The position numbers were made by a program, and so were the translations under genes. Shown here one piece after another: positions 43,684 through 57,612 of a DNA stretch of 64,000 bases. The DNA is taken from assembly GCF_018691265.1 (NCBI RefSeq), contig NW_024881328.1:43255515-43319514 (forward strand). Reading direction: 5' to 3'. Numbering within the stretch: position 1 is the stretch's first letter; each line of letters opens with the position of its first letter. Source of the DNA: Tyto alba. Taxonomy: Eukaryota > Chordata > Aves > Strigiformes > Tytonidae. Under the pieces are notes generated by a model that saw nothing but the letters and a program-made list of their open reading frames with translations, was not told the origin of the DNA and did not search any database.

Positions 43684-46600
43684 GTGAGTTTTACCCTAAT
43701 TTTTCTTATACCCTTTTATGTCACCTGCATGCTACTGTTAATTCACATAATATTAATATTAGACAATAATATTAATAACATATTTTCAAAGTAACTGGCC
43801 GTGTGTAGTATCCATAATACCTTGAATAGCCTTTCAACCTGTTAGCACTAAACTTTATTAATTCTGAGGACTTGGCCTGATGCTAAATTGTTTGCAATGT
43901 TCAGTGCTATCCCTTTGTCCTGAAACAAACCATACTCTATGCATTTTGTGCCTCAAAATGATCAAAACACACAAAGAAAGGGAAAAAGAAAAACAAAAAA
44001 GCCCTTCCTCTCTATTTCCCCCCTTGTCCTTAAAATGTGGGTGAGCCTATTTAGGTGCTGAGTGCCTTCGTGGGGTGGGGAGAAGCCAGAGCTCCAGCGG
44101 TGTGTGCTTTCTTGTTTGAAGCCTGGGCAGGGAGGACGTGCCTTTTTTTTTGGGGGGGGGGGGGGGGGGCCTCCTCTGGGTGAATCAGAAGCAGGAGCAG
44201 AGGTTGGGCAAAAAATACCTCTCGCGTCCCCCAGGGAGGACGCGGATCCTGCCGCGGTGCTGGACCTCACCCTGCCGAGGGCTCTGAGCCTCCCCACGGG
44301 AGCTGGACCCACAGACCGAAGCGGCCACCCTGGGTTTGACCACTGTCTCGATGGGTTTGGCTTTGTGTCTCCCGAGGAGGCGGGGGACATCGCGGGCACG
44401 GTCCCCGCTTCGTCTGGAACTCCTCGGTGCGGAGACGAGCGCCGGTGAGGCTGGCAGCGCGGGTGAGCTTCGCTGGTGCTCCTGCCAGGTTCCTGTGCCT
44501 GGGGTGGGTCAGGGAACCCCAGCACATTTGTGAGGGGGGACCTGTAGGGAGCGACTGCTGGCGTGTCTGCATGCAAAAGTATCAACAGAAACAGAAAACG
44601 AGTCTATTTTAAAGGATTCCTCCGTGAAAAGCGGCAGCGAAGCACTGCAATGCCAGCAGCGCGGCTGCTCGGTTTCTGGGGTCCTCAAGGCTGACACGTG
44701 CCAGGGAGCTCTTGGAAGAAGCTGGCGTTTTCTAAATGTGATTCAGAGGGGATAAAATACCCGGCAAGTCCCACTGCAGAGGCCCCTTCTTGCTGGCACA
44801 CCTGCGAGTCAGGGGTCCAGAGTGGGCGCTGAGCACAAAGATGCGGCTAAATTCTAAGTGGCGTGGTCCAGGCGGAAAAACTTCTCCAGATATCCCGGGC
44901 ACTGGAAGAGTTTGACGTAGCTCGGCGTTCCTCTTTCTGATGGGTGTGTTTGTTGGGTATTAAACCATGGGATTGCTTTTTGCATGATTGATAAACAGGG
45001 CAAGGCTGTCCCATACCGTGAACGCACACTCCCTGTGGGAACGGTTAGGAGCTGTAGGCTGGATTTTGATTTTCAGAGCAGTGATTTCACGCAGTGTATT
45101 GGAGGCTTTGGCTTTCCGCGCGACACCAGTATGCATGTGCTTTGAATAGCCTGATGTGATGTTTGCTCAGAAATATTCTTAATTGTGCGGGCTTCACTTT
45201 TGCTCTCTACGTGGAATATAAATAAATAAACCTGCATATTTAGTGAGGATAGATCAATATATCCTTTGTCCTCGTTTTTCTCTGAAAGGGATGGCAACAG
45301 CTTAGTGTTTTCCTTGTTATTATATTCCTCTGATTGACAGGAATAAAATACATTTCGAACATTTGCTGGCTGCGCTCTGCCCTATTCCCAAGAGATTTGC
45401 TGAGAGCTGGAAAGAGTTGTTCATATGGGGGCCATGTGCTCCATCCTTACTCTCAAAGCTCTCTCACAAGGACTGGCCATTTTAAGCGCTGCTCAGTGCA
45501 GTCTTAAACGTGATTTTGGGGCATTGCCCTTGCTCTCACAGGTGTCTGTGTTTAGCAGATGCTTTCTGCAGACCCATGACTGCAGAGAGGGCAGAATTTC
45601 AGATGCCAAAGCTAAAATGCAAGCTCCTGTCTTGATTTTCTGCCCTGGGAAAAACTCTCCCACGTCTACAAGAGTTTTGGCTCATGAAGGGCTTTGGCAT
45701 TGCCCGGGTACTCGTAAGCCACTTGGGCTGTGATGTGCAGCTACCTGCCTTCACGAAATTTGTGGTGGGAGATGAAAGGACACCAATGGCAGCGGGGAGT
45801 CGGGGGTGTTTGGGAGTGAAATAAATGTCGGGTGCAAGAAAACTCCCGAACCAGGGCATCACTCCTGGGTTCACACCAGGCTGGCAGCCGATGAGATGGA
45901 ACCCGGAGTTGCTGTGGGTACCTGGTGATGCTCGGCATGGCTGTACGTTGGTCCCAGTGCTGCTGTCCTATCCTGCCCTGTCCTGTCCCTCCCAGCAATG
46001 CCGGCGGGGGAACGCCGCCCTGGTCTATGGGGAAAACCAGAGTTTGAAGAAATGGTCTCAGTTTTTTGCTTTCAGCTTTTCCCGTGAAATGGGAGAGATG
46101 TTTGGTGCATCGCAAGCTTTCACTTTAAAGTTTAGGCGTAGCCATTCTCTCCTCTTGTATGCTTTTTTATTACTGTTGTTATGGGTGTTTGCTTAATACA
46201 ACTATCCAAATTATGCCTTAAAAATATGCTAGATCAGTATTAGAAAGGATTTGGGTGTTTTCCCCCCTCGAGTGAAGCGGGACCCCCGCCCCGAGGCACA
46301 GTTGGAGCCCAGGGGGCTCTGCTCCCCGGTTCTTGTCAGTGCCAACGAAGAGGCAAGGAGATTTCATCTAGAGTCCTGCCGGCAGGACCGGCTCTGCACA
46401 AGGAGCTCCGCAAACAGGGTGCGCCTGGCTTTAATTCAGCAGAAAACGGGATAGTTCTCAAATTAAAACCAGCAGATGCTGCTGTTCCTGCTACCTATCC
46501 GGAGCTGACTGTGTTTCGGCAGCAGCCTGCCACAGCACACCTTTGGTTTGCTTTCCATGCCGCCCTGGGAGAGGTGGGCACGCGAACTCTTCCCAAGGCC

Positions 46601-47871
46601 TGGCGAGACCCGTCCCCCACGCCGGCAGAGGCTGGAAGTCCTCACGCCTCTGCTGAGCAGGGCTCCCTCGGGGACCTCTCCGGGGACTTGCAGGCATTCC
46701 CCCCTCTCTGCTGCCTCCCTCCAGCCTCTCCCCCGGTGTGCTTAGCTCCCCAAGCCTCCTCTCTCCAGCGCTTCCCCTTCACTGCTGCCAGCCAGACCTG
46801 CCCGCGCTCCCTCCCCAGCCACGCTGCAGGAGCAAGGAGGTTTTTGAGTATTCTTTCCCTCAAAACTGTGCAACTTGTAACTCCTGCCTCTCCCTCACCG
46901 CGGAGAGGACGGGTGCAACGAGCGGTTTGCGTTTGGGGGATGATGTGATCCTGGCAACCCTCTAAAAGCACTTGTGAAATTGCAGCGGGGGAGGTGATAA
47001 AGACCCCCCCCCTCCTGCTCACTGCTAGACTTCAGCCCACTTCGTTTTGTTTTATTTTGTTTTATCGTTTTGGTTTTTTAATTTGGAGCAGTGAAACAGC
47101 GCACAAAATGTATTCCAAACAAACTCCTCTCTATGCAACCGCTTCCTGACGGGGCACGAAAACCTACAAGGGATGCAAGGATCTGAAATACTTACTGGTC
47201 ATGGCTGAAGCCCATATTTTCCATACTGCTAAGGGGCTTGCCCTCGTACCAAGCTGACGTTCAGTGCCGCGGTTTTTCCACCTCCAAGAGTCATTTCCCA
47301 CCCAAGGCGCGGCACCAGAGTGTTTTACTGGGGGGCCAGCGGTCACGGTGCGGCTCCGGCAGCACAAAGAGGGTCTTCTGGCTGCTGGCACGCCATGGCC
47401 ACCAGCCCGGCAGTGCCTTTGAGAGGGCTCCTCTGCTCTAAAGCTACCCTGAAGCGAGCAGCAGCCTCTGGTCGCAGGTTGGGGAGCCCGGGAGGGGAAG
47501 GGGGCGACTGGAAGAGCTGCAGCAGCCGCCCGTGCGCCAGGGCAGCCGCTCGCTCGTGGTGAAGGAGCCAAACTGTTTGACGAGGGGCAGAAACTTAAGA
47601 ATGGGCTTCTCGCTGGTATCGTACTTCAGACCCTGACCAAGCACTTCTGCAAAAGATTTGGGCTTTATTGCATTGTACCCAGGCCAAGTCCTTCTGCTAA
47701 TGTTTTTTTGCCATGTCTCACCATGGCTTCCTGGTTTTTGTTTTTTTTTTTTTTTTTTTGGTTTGTTTTCTTTTTTTTCTTCCGTTATAATTTTGTTCTT
47801 GATTTTCGGTGTGACTTGTTGTACTCTATGACAATAACCTTCTTAGCTCTAATGTCCCTCCTACCCCTCAG
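43684..47871 (+). other. PCBP3: PCBP3 intron 8
   Basis: A 4,188-nt intron. The first 330 nt are unusually AT-rich for this region and include TGCATG at 43726-43731. A T9G18 junction tract lies at 44143-44169. The last 170 nt are T-rich, with 19 T at 47741-47759. No other gene is visible. Confidence 0.8.
43726..43731 (+). promoter_or_regulatory. RBFOX-type motif TGCATG downstream of exon 8
   Basis: A TGCATG hexamer starts 42 nt past the exon 8 donor in an AT-rich stretch. RBFOX proteins bind UGCAUG and, when bound downstream of an exon, usually promote its inclusion. The motif is seen directly; the function is inferred from its position. Confidence 0.4.
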
Positions 47872-47950
47872 CAGTTGACCAAGCTCCACCAGTTGGCTAT
47901 GCAGCAAACCCCCTTTACTCCCCTTGGACAGACCACCCCCGCTTTCCCTG
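47872..47950 (+). CDS. PCBP3: PCBP3 coding exon 9, linker
   Basis: A 79-nt exon encodes residues 208-233, QLTKLHQLAMQQ to TTPAFP, plus the first base of a split glycine codon. The acceptor region reads CCTCAGCAG, a tandem NAGNAG. Use of the second AG (47873-47874) would drop only Gln208. The donor GTACGT starts at 47951, phase 1. A T-rich tract (about 47701-47770) lies upstream. Confidence 0.96.
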
Positions 47951-48714
47951 GTACGTACCCACATGCCCTTTCTAGATATCCTTCTCTTCTTACCTGTAGA
48001 GTTTCTCTCTCTTTCTAAACTAATGCTATTTTATGGAAACAAGCAGGGCAAGTAAAACTGAAGTTGCAATGTCCACGGGGAAAGGTTAGCAGGGAGACAG
48101 GACAAATGTTTGGGGGTTATGGTCCTCACGGGTGAGCTCTCAGCCGTTAACCGTGCACGCCTGGACTGCTCCTGGAAAGCCACGTTTATTCTGCTCCCAG
48201 CTTTGCTGGCTTTCCGAGCAGCAGCGATGAGCACCAGTCTCCTTACCCTTCCCCACCCAGGGCAGGTATCATCCCCCGCCGTGTGCTGATCCGGACCCCG
48301 GTGGGACATCCCCGCTTTCCCCGGGGGGGGACCGGCTCGGCGCCGGCCGGGGATGCTGCCTCAGCGTCTGTGGGGAGCGGTGCTGAGCCGGGCAGGATGG
48401 CACCCTCGCAGCGGGGAGAGCGATGGGAAGGAGCCACGGCCGTAGGGAGCCACGCTGACGGGAGGACGGCCAGGCGTGGCATGGCTCAGCAGCCTTGTCC
48501 CCAAGGCTGGCGTTTTCACGGTGACCCGGGAAGCAGATAGAGCACAGGGGATGGAGATACTTAAAGTACCTTTGCTTACTCAGTGGTCGAAGTGCCGGTT
48601 GGAAATGCCTTTTCTGACAGTATGTTCATCATATTTTGAGCTTCCTAGATGAAGTGACATTGCTTATCTCCTCGAAGGCAAAAGCATTAAACCTGTTTCT
48701 TCTTTGCTCTTCAG
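47951..48714 (+). other. PCBP3: PCBP3 intron 9
   Basis: A 764-nt GT-AG intron with a GC- and CpG-rich patch around 48,280-48,480. No exon or repeat is recognised. Confidence 0.85.
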
Positions 48715-48774
48715 GAGAAAAGCTGCCCTTACATTCCTCCGAAGAAGCTCAAAATCTGATGGGCCAATCATCAG
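48715..48774 (+). CDS. PCBP3: PCBP3 coding exon 10, linker
   Basis: A 60-nt exon completes Gly234, encodes EKLPLHSSEEAQNLMGQSS (235-253) and gives one base of Gly254. The acceptor is CTCTTCAG, ending at 48714, and the donor GTAAAA starts at 48775. Phase 1 on both sides and a length divisible by three make it a possible in-frame cassette. This linker is a PCBP3 signature. Confidence 0.96.
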
Positions 48775-51717
48775 GTAAAACACAAAGCTACAGGGAAATA
48801 AGGAGGCTTCGGTTGAAATACGTTTCTTAAATAGGACTGTGCCTTCGTTGTGCTCCTACATAAATTGTGGTATTTGTGGAGAAGATGGCAGGTTTTCTTG
48901 TTGGGCAAGGAGAGACCGGGCAGCACTGTGCCTGTTGTTCTCCTTCGTACAGCATGTCAAAAGAAAAGTGCCTGGAGTTTATTGCCTAGTTTTTTGACGT
49001 TTCCATATAACTGCCATCCATGTAACGGAGAGACATTAGAGTCATTGCCCTTATTCTTTCATTTAATTTTGTGTAAACTTTGCTCAGAAACAGTAGAAGA
49101 ATGCCTGTGGGAAGAGAAACAAGACACAGTTCTAGCCATTTTTAAGCCATTTGGGGTGAGCTGCATTTTTAGTGGGACAGGACCCTGAGGAGCCAAAGCA
49201 TGGCTATAATCTTGGAGAAATTTTGAAGTCAAATGTCGCGCAAGTTCATCCGTATGTGCCAATCATGCCTATCTTTTATAACCTGCCATTGCTTAGAGGA
49301 GTTATCCTGAGACCTGGAGGCTCATAGGCGATGTGAGCCCGACCCCCCCCAGCTGTACCCGGGGCGCACACATGCTCTGCGACCAGCCAGGGTGCATCAC
49401 ATGCACCCTTCAAAAGAGTCCAGGGACACAGCCTAATGATGAAAGCAAACATAGCCCAAGTAAATAGACCCCACAAGACTAGAGCAAATATAGATTTCAT
49501 AATACCAACCTGCACAGCCTTGTTTTCTGTGTGCACTAATCCTGCCCTGACCCCCCACCCCCCACATTACAGCCGTGGGGACTGCACGTGCATATCAGAG
49601 AGGGAGGATCTGGCACACTAAAAAAAAAAGTCTCCAGATAATGGAGAAGGAGATGGCCATTCCTCTATGGCCGTTGTGGTGCAGGGGTGGGGCAGTGCCA
49701 TGGCACCGTGTGCCCCAAGGGCTTTCAGCAGCACCCGTGCCACCTGAGTGGGGCATGGAGGGGGGGGCCCTACCTCTCAATCTGAGGAGCCCAGCCTGCA
49801 TTTCCAAAGACGCCTGTGTGCCTCAGCGCTGCTCTGAGCCCATCTCCAGTGCTGTGCTCCCTTCAGAAGACCTTTTCTGCCATACCCGGGCGGGTACTGA
49901 GCTGAACCTTGTATGGCCAAGAGACACCCACGCCCTGAGGGACATGTTAGGTACACTCCGCCTTGCCCCAGACTTTGAGGAGGCTCAACATGAAAGACAG
50001 TGCAGGGCTGGTGAAACGTCTCCTCCAGTGCAACATGCTATAAGGTCAGCATTAAGCACTGCCCTCTGTGTAAAACCTGGGCACGGACTGGTTCCTGCAG
50101 GCTTTAGCGTTACTGGACCCAGCAGGGGTGAAGGAGGACGTAGGGCTGCTGAGTGGAGGATTTGCATCCCCATTCCCTGCCTTTTTGCGTGATCCCGAGT
50201 GAAAAACCTGGTAAAGAGACCTGCTGCAAGCGGGTGCCTGGGCAGGGCACCCAGGCATTGTGTCTCTGTAAGGGAGGCGCATGTGGGAAAGCGCAGGAGT
50301 CACGCAAGAGCAAATCAAGGATACCCCATAGTCTCCTTTCTAGGGGTGATGCTCAAAAGGGATTGCAACCTAAGGCTTCATTTTAGTGTTTTAGGAATCT
50401 TGCTTTGACGGTGCTGGTACTCAGACAGACATCAGTTCAGACTTGCTGGGTTTTTAAAACCTGGGTGGCTGTTGCTGGCAAAACTGGGTGAGGTGCAGAG
50501 GGCCTCGATGGAAACGCAGAGCAGCAAAACTTGGCCATTGCCCGGAGGAATTGCTCAGCGTGGTTAAGGCAGCGGCACTGTGCCATGCAATGTGAGGAAG
50601 CCGGGCTGGATTGAGTGGCCAGGAATTTGGTGTTGCTGCTGGCTTGCTTTGTAGCAGCCCAGCACTCCCAGTCTCCTCGTGCTTCTTTTCTCTGCATGCC
50701 CTTACTCTGCACAAGCGCCTCGGACTTTTGCACACACTGCTCTTGAAAGCCTTCCTCGGTAGTTCATCTTAGACGGATAACGGGGTTTTTTGAGGTGGCT
50801 GCAAATTCCTGCTAGCCGCCAGACAGCTCCTGTCTTGCAGATTTGACGTAGGACAGCCCTGTTTCGGCGCGGAGGTGATTTAATAGGGAAACCTGTGGGA
50901 GAGGCAGGCTTCCACCTGGCCGAGCAGCGTTTTGGCACGCACCTCTGGCATGCACACAAAGGACAGCAAGCTGGCTCCAGACTTTCCCACCATGGAGGAG
51001 AGTGTCCTCCCTGGCCCAGGAGAGGCTGGGAGGAAGCATGCTGCTGCCTGCGCTCCTCGCCATGTCATTTTGTAGGGAAGCAGGCTCTGCATCTCCGTAC
51101 TCTTTGCCATGCTTTCCCTTGGGAGTAAGAGGGACCACCAGTCCCGGGTCCGGCTAGCGTGCATGTCTTAGCGGTCTGGCTTAAATTCAGCGTGCGTGTC
51201 TGTGGGGCTGTTGCTTGCAAAACGCTTTGCAGGCTGCCCGGTGCGAGCACCACCGGCTCCCTGGGGAAACCGGAGGGCGCGTGGAGAAGCCTTGGCGGGC
51301 AGGCTGGCTGCCTCTGGGGCTGGGTTTCCTGGCCAGCAGGCTGGTTGCTGCTGTGTTTTGAGGAAGACTTTGTGGGAAGGTGCTTTCCCGACCTCTCTCT
51401 GACGATGCCACGGCCTCGCACCCTCCCCTGAAGCCATTCTCAGTGGGAGGACGGAGGATGGGAAGCAAGGCACTCACAGGGCAGCACCGGCGAGGCCAGC
51501 TCCAGGGATGCAGGGGAAGGTGGCACCCAGCTCCAGCAGAGTCAGGTAGCAACCGTCTTCCTCCTCCTTGTACCAGAGTGTGTGATCCCCTTCCCCTCCC
51601 AGCCCCCCCCCCCCGAGCAGGATGCAGCCTTTGCAGTGTTGACTGTTGCGGGAAAGCAGCGGAGCTCCAGCGTGCTGCCTCTGCAAGCTATAACCATTTT
51701 CCCTTGCATATGCCCAG
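48775..51717 (+). other. PCBP3: PCBP3 intron 10
   Basis: A 2,943-nt GT-AG intron of ordinary composition with a short A run near 49,620 and a short C run near 51,605. I see no gene or transposon in it. Confidence 0.8.
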
Positions 51718-51770
51718 GTTTGGATGCCAGTCCCCCGGCCAGTACTCATGAACTCACCATTCCCAATGAT
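51718..51770 (+). CDS. PCBP3: PCBP3 coding exon 11, entry to KH3
   Basis: A 53-nt exon completes Gly254 and encodes LDASPPASTHELTIPND (255-271). HELTIPND is the first strand of KH3. The acceptor is TGCCCAG, ending at 51717, and the donor GTAAGT starts at 51771. A TG/TA microsatellite begins 25 nt into the following intron. Confidence 0.96.
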
Positions 51771-51795
51771 GTAAGTAAATCCAAGTGCTTCCTCA

Positions 51796-51826
51796 GTGTG
51801 TGTGTGTGTATAAACATATATATGTA

Positions 51827-51861
<35 letters not shown>

Positions 51862-51866
51862 GTATG
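51796..51866. repeat. (TG)n/(TA)n microsatellite beside exon 11 donor
   Basis: Seven TG units at 51796-51809 are followed by a mixed TA/TG stretch, a second short TG block near 51826 and a long (TA)n to about 51862. In the transcript it is a UG/UA-rich element starting 25 nt past the exon 11 donor. Confidence 0.95.
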
Positions 51867-53921
51867 AGGTGCAAGCATATGACTTTGTTAAATACGTTTA
51901 GAGATGCCCCTTCACCAGGTTCACTCATGCCATGTGCAGTCTGTTGGGGATCAGCCCGCACCATAAAGCGTCCGTTGGACTTTCCCCGTCGTAGCTTTCC
52001 TAGGTACAATCCACTTTAATGCTCCTTTTCCCTTTCCAAGTGAAATCAGTGCTCATGAAACGTGCCCAGCTGCCAGCACTGGGAAGGGGTAGAGCTCCTG
52101 AGTCAGCCCTGATTAAACTATAATTGCTTAATCTAGCACTGGCAGATCTGAGATGATGTTTCAGCTCAAGCATAGTTACCGGGGGAGGGGGTGTTGAAGA
52201 GGAGGTAAGTAAATAGCGTTTCTGGTGCCACAAAGTGCCACACGAGTGTCTGAAGGACAGTGCGTCTCATCTCAGTACTGGTAGCAGGCAACTTTTGGCT
52301 CTTATAGGTGAAAGTATTGTGGTAAAGTGGATGTTGGACCGGGATATTTGCTGGGAGGAGGCTGGAGTCACGCTGGGAACCAAGCGGTGCGAGGAGGGTG
52401 CTTGGGGATGCTCAGGTGGGAGGAGGTGGGATGGAGAGCCCAACGCAGCGGCACCTGGATCCACAGGTCTCACTTGCTTCTGGACTGGCCCACTGGTTTC
52501 CGTGGGTTGGTAACTAGCCTGCGCTCAAATCAGGATCCGTGACTTCCAGTGTCTGTCCCCGACTCCGAGCACCTTCAGCCCACCCTCATCAGGAGTCTCT
52601 GGATCGGGTCTGGCAGCTGTTGCGACTTCTTCCTGCTGTTCACCAACACATGGCAGCGCAAGGGAAGGGCGGCGAGCCTGGCTGCAGCTGCCGGGCACCT
52701 CTGCTCCCCCGGGATGCATGCCCGGGCCTCCTTCCACCCAAGAGACGTGGCAGTGAAACAGCTTCTCAGCATCTGCTGGACAAAACCCTCAGAGATGCTT
52801 CACCCTGGGGCCAACCACCGAGGGAGGGCTCTGCAGAGGAGCCCGTGGAAGATGGCAGGAGGGCTGATCCCGGGTCTGCTTGTGGCCATCCAGCGAGGAG
52901 CCCTCTCTGGGAGGCTGTAGGGAGCTCTGCAAGCGCTCCTGAGGTTGCAACAGCCACGTCTGTTGAGCACGAGGGACCACAGCCCTGGCAGCATTGAAGG
53001 TATCTTCAGGAATATCAAGCGACCCCTTGCAAACGGGCCCACATAGGAGAGAAGGATGCCAGGGGACCTCTCACAGGACCCAGGAGCACTCAGAGCATTT
53101 GCTCGCCAGAAGCCCAACCTGTGCAGCATTAACTGTCACCACCTGCGTCTTTCTGCCTGCTGAAAAATGCCTCCTTAGCTCTGCCTCCTGTTGTTTTGAA
53201 GGCTTTTAAGTACTCACTACCACCTTCCCTGGAAGCAGAGGACAGGTTTGGGTTTCTTAAAGCGAAGGGTCTACATCTGTGTTTTAGTGGTGTAAGATCA
53301 GCTTGGAATTGCGCTGCAGTTCGAAGAAATCTGATGGTATCCATCTGGTCACTCCTCTGACTGTTGGGAGGAACTTGGGTGCTGCTCAGCTTGGATGTTG
53401 CCGAGCAGCAACTAACTAGCCTAAAAAACTAAACAGTTTGGCTCCTCAGGTGTGCCCAGCAGGTTCCCATCTGTAAGGGATCTTCATTTGCTGAAGCATC
53501 TCTGAGTTATTTCTGGGCCGTGAAGACCAGGATGGGCGGCTGTTGGGCTAAACATCCCACTGCAGCCCCCAAGATAGTTGATACCCTTCCAGCACTGCAG
53601 TGGGGTGTTTACGTTCAGGTCCATCTGGGACAAATCACTAACGTAGCCCTATGATCTGACAAAAGTACTTGGAGAAGTAATTGTCTCCATTTCTACAGTG
53701 ACAGAAATCCAGCAGCCGCCAAGATGAACGTCTCACATATAAAACTCCCAGGTGCAACCTTGGAAAAGAGCTCAAAAGCTGATGGGCAAGAAAGGCACAC
53801 AGAAACACCTCATGCCTGTGCTGGGAAAGCTGGACATCTCAGTATGTGTTACCAAGCTGCAGAAGTGCTTGAGGGAACTATGGTTTGATGCACCAATGAG
53901 CAAGATCAAAGACAAAGACCA

Positions 53922-53990
53922 CTGAGGAAATTCAAGCCATTGAGGACCATTGTGGAAATTCAAGCGGTGGGCAATTGAGGAAATCCAAGC
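53922..53990. repeat. Three spaced copies of a 15-16-bp motif
   Basis: Near-identical copies of TGAGGAAATTCAAGC lie at 53922-53937, 53951-53965 and 53975-53990, starting 29 and 24 nt apart. The copies differ by single bases. It looks like a small decayed local duplication. Confidence 0.6.
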
Positions 53991-54752
53991 CTCCAGCTGG
54001 CTCTATTTTTTTTTTCACAAGAGTGTGAAAGACATGTTTTTAAGTAGGATTCTCCTCTTCTGCTGGTGCCTCAGCCACGTGGCACTCTCCTGTCAACAGC
54101 TGGCGAGCCCTTGCATCGCACTGAAAGAGCTGAAGGGGGTAACAGAGGCAGCCAGGGTGTCCCAGCAGGGTAGAAGTGTGGGATGGGGTAAGAAACGTGA
54201 AGCTATCAGTGGTGTGTGGCTGCACCAGCTGATGATGAGGGGGCTCTCGGGGTTGGGCTGTCCCCCCAGGGAAGGCAGCAGGCTTGTTTTCTTCGAGTAA
54301 CACATCCTGTATAACCTCCTTCAGGTCCTCAGTGATTGGCAAGGGGATAAGCGAGGAGCACAGTCTGAAACATGACTTCTTCCCATCCTTGCAAAAGATT
54401 GAACAATAATTAGACCATGAAAATGATTATTACCAAAATGAGCCCGCTATAACACCTTGCCCTTCTTGAAGCCCTCTGAGATGCTGGGCATCGTGTGCGG
54501 ATAACTGAAATTCGCCCCTGAGGAGCAGAGCAGGGCAGGCTGCTGGACGTGTCCTGGGAGGCCCGTGCTTGCGTGCAGGTGGGATTCACCCCCGAGCTGT
54601 CCCTCTCCTGTTTTCATGAGCATTAAGGTCACTCGCGCCCCAGGGCAGAGGGAGGAAACCTTCTGGCCGGCGCCGTGCGGTTGTGCTCGCATCCCGCCGG
54701 TGACTGCCAGAGCTGCCGCTTCTCAGACGTTCCCTCCGTGCTTTTTTTCTAG

Positions 54753-56649
<1,897 letters not shown>

Positions 56650-56686
56650 GCTGACGTCTGAGGTCACTGGAATGGGCGCACTCTAA
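56650..56686 (+). CDS. PCBP3: PCBP3 coding exon 13, C terminus and stop
   Basis: The last 37 coding nt complete Arg328 and encode LTSEVTGMGAL (329-339), followed by TAA at 56684-56686. The acceptor is CTATTCTAG, ending at 56649, after a C/T-rich tract. The exon continues into the 3' UTR. Confidence 0.97.
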
Positions 56687-57612
56687 TTTCCACCCACCAT
56701 CCTCCACTCCGCACCACCCGACCCTCTCCAGCCACCGGCACTCCACCCAGCCTGTACCGCCTGTACATTTACCGTCTTCCCTTTGCCTCCACAGATACTC
56801 TTTTCTTTACTAACGAATATATATATATATATATTTAAATACACACGCATATGCACACACTGGAACGTTTCTTTACGAGCTCCTTGCTGTGCTCCTGAGG
56901 CTGCTCCCAAACTCTTTGGTTATGGTCCTTGTTTTCAGCGTACGATGTTATTACTTCATCTGCTTCTCGGGGGAGTTGGGGGGGGGGGGGGGGGCGGTGT
57001 TTGCTTTTTTTCTGCTGCTGAGACTTCGGAAGACGCTGGGGTCTCTAGTATCAGTCTAGCTTAGCTACTTACACGTTTGAGTTGAAGTTGGCGGTATGCT
57101 GTAGCCCATGGACATGTGATGCCACCCAGAGCTGTGCGTGCTTCAGAGTAGTTACTTTTCTCACCCTTCTTCCTTCAAGGCTCCCTCTTCGTTCACTTTG
57201 CTTGTCCTGGCTCCCCTTTGTGACCTCGCATCCCTGCCCTCAGGGCGAGGCGTAGTTTTCACCTCGTGTTATTTGGGAGGCAGAAGGTGCCGGGCAGCCA
57301 AGCAGACATGCACGCACGGGTTCACCTGCAGACTTCTCTCTTTGTGACATGGCAGGGTCCAGACAAGCCATTTTTCAGACTAAACGGAGTCACACACACA
57401 CACTTACACACAAATGGTCCTCTTATTTTAACTAATGAGCAACTGGAAGTGGGAAGAATTAAGCTGTATGGGATTCACACCCCCAGGGGCCTTTGAAAGC
57501 ACTCTTCTGACAATCCCCACGGGCAAAACCTTTGGACGATAGCTCAGGAAGCTCTGTGGGCCGGCTGTGTTTGTCGTTGTTTGTGTTCAATAAATGTCTG
57601 TGCAGCTCTGCT
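56687..57612 (+). other. PCBP3: PCBP3 3' UTR (proximal form)
   Basis: Non-coding sequence follows the stop codon up to the inferred cleavage site, about 15-20 nt past AATAAA at 57589. It opens with a C-rich stretch, then has an (AT)n run at 56817-56834, a run of 17 G at 56978-56994 and a CA-rich stretch near 57393-57413. The cleavage position is estimated from signal spacing, not seen directly. Confidence 0.8.
57589..57594 (+). terminator. PCBP3: Polyadenylation signal AATAAA for PCBP3
   Basis: This is a canonical hexamer 903 nt past the stop codon. A TGTCTGTG stretch follows directly and a T-rich stretch lies about 30-55 nt further on, as expected for a CstF-binding downstream element. It is the first AATAAA after the stop codon. 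Confidence 0.75.

Larger units (their letters stand above)
51771..54752 (+). other. PCBP3: PCBP3 intron 11
   Basis: A 2,982-nt intron. It starts with a TG/TA microsatellite (51796-51866) and holds a three-copy short motif at 53922-53990. No other feature is recognised. Confidence 0.8.
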
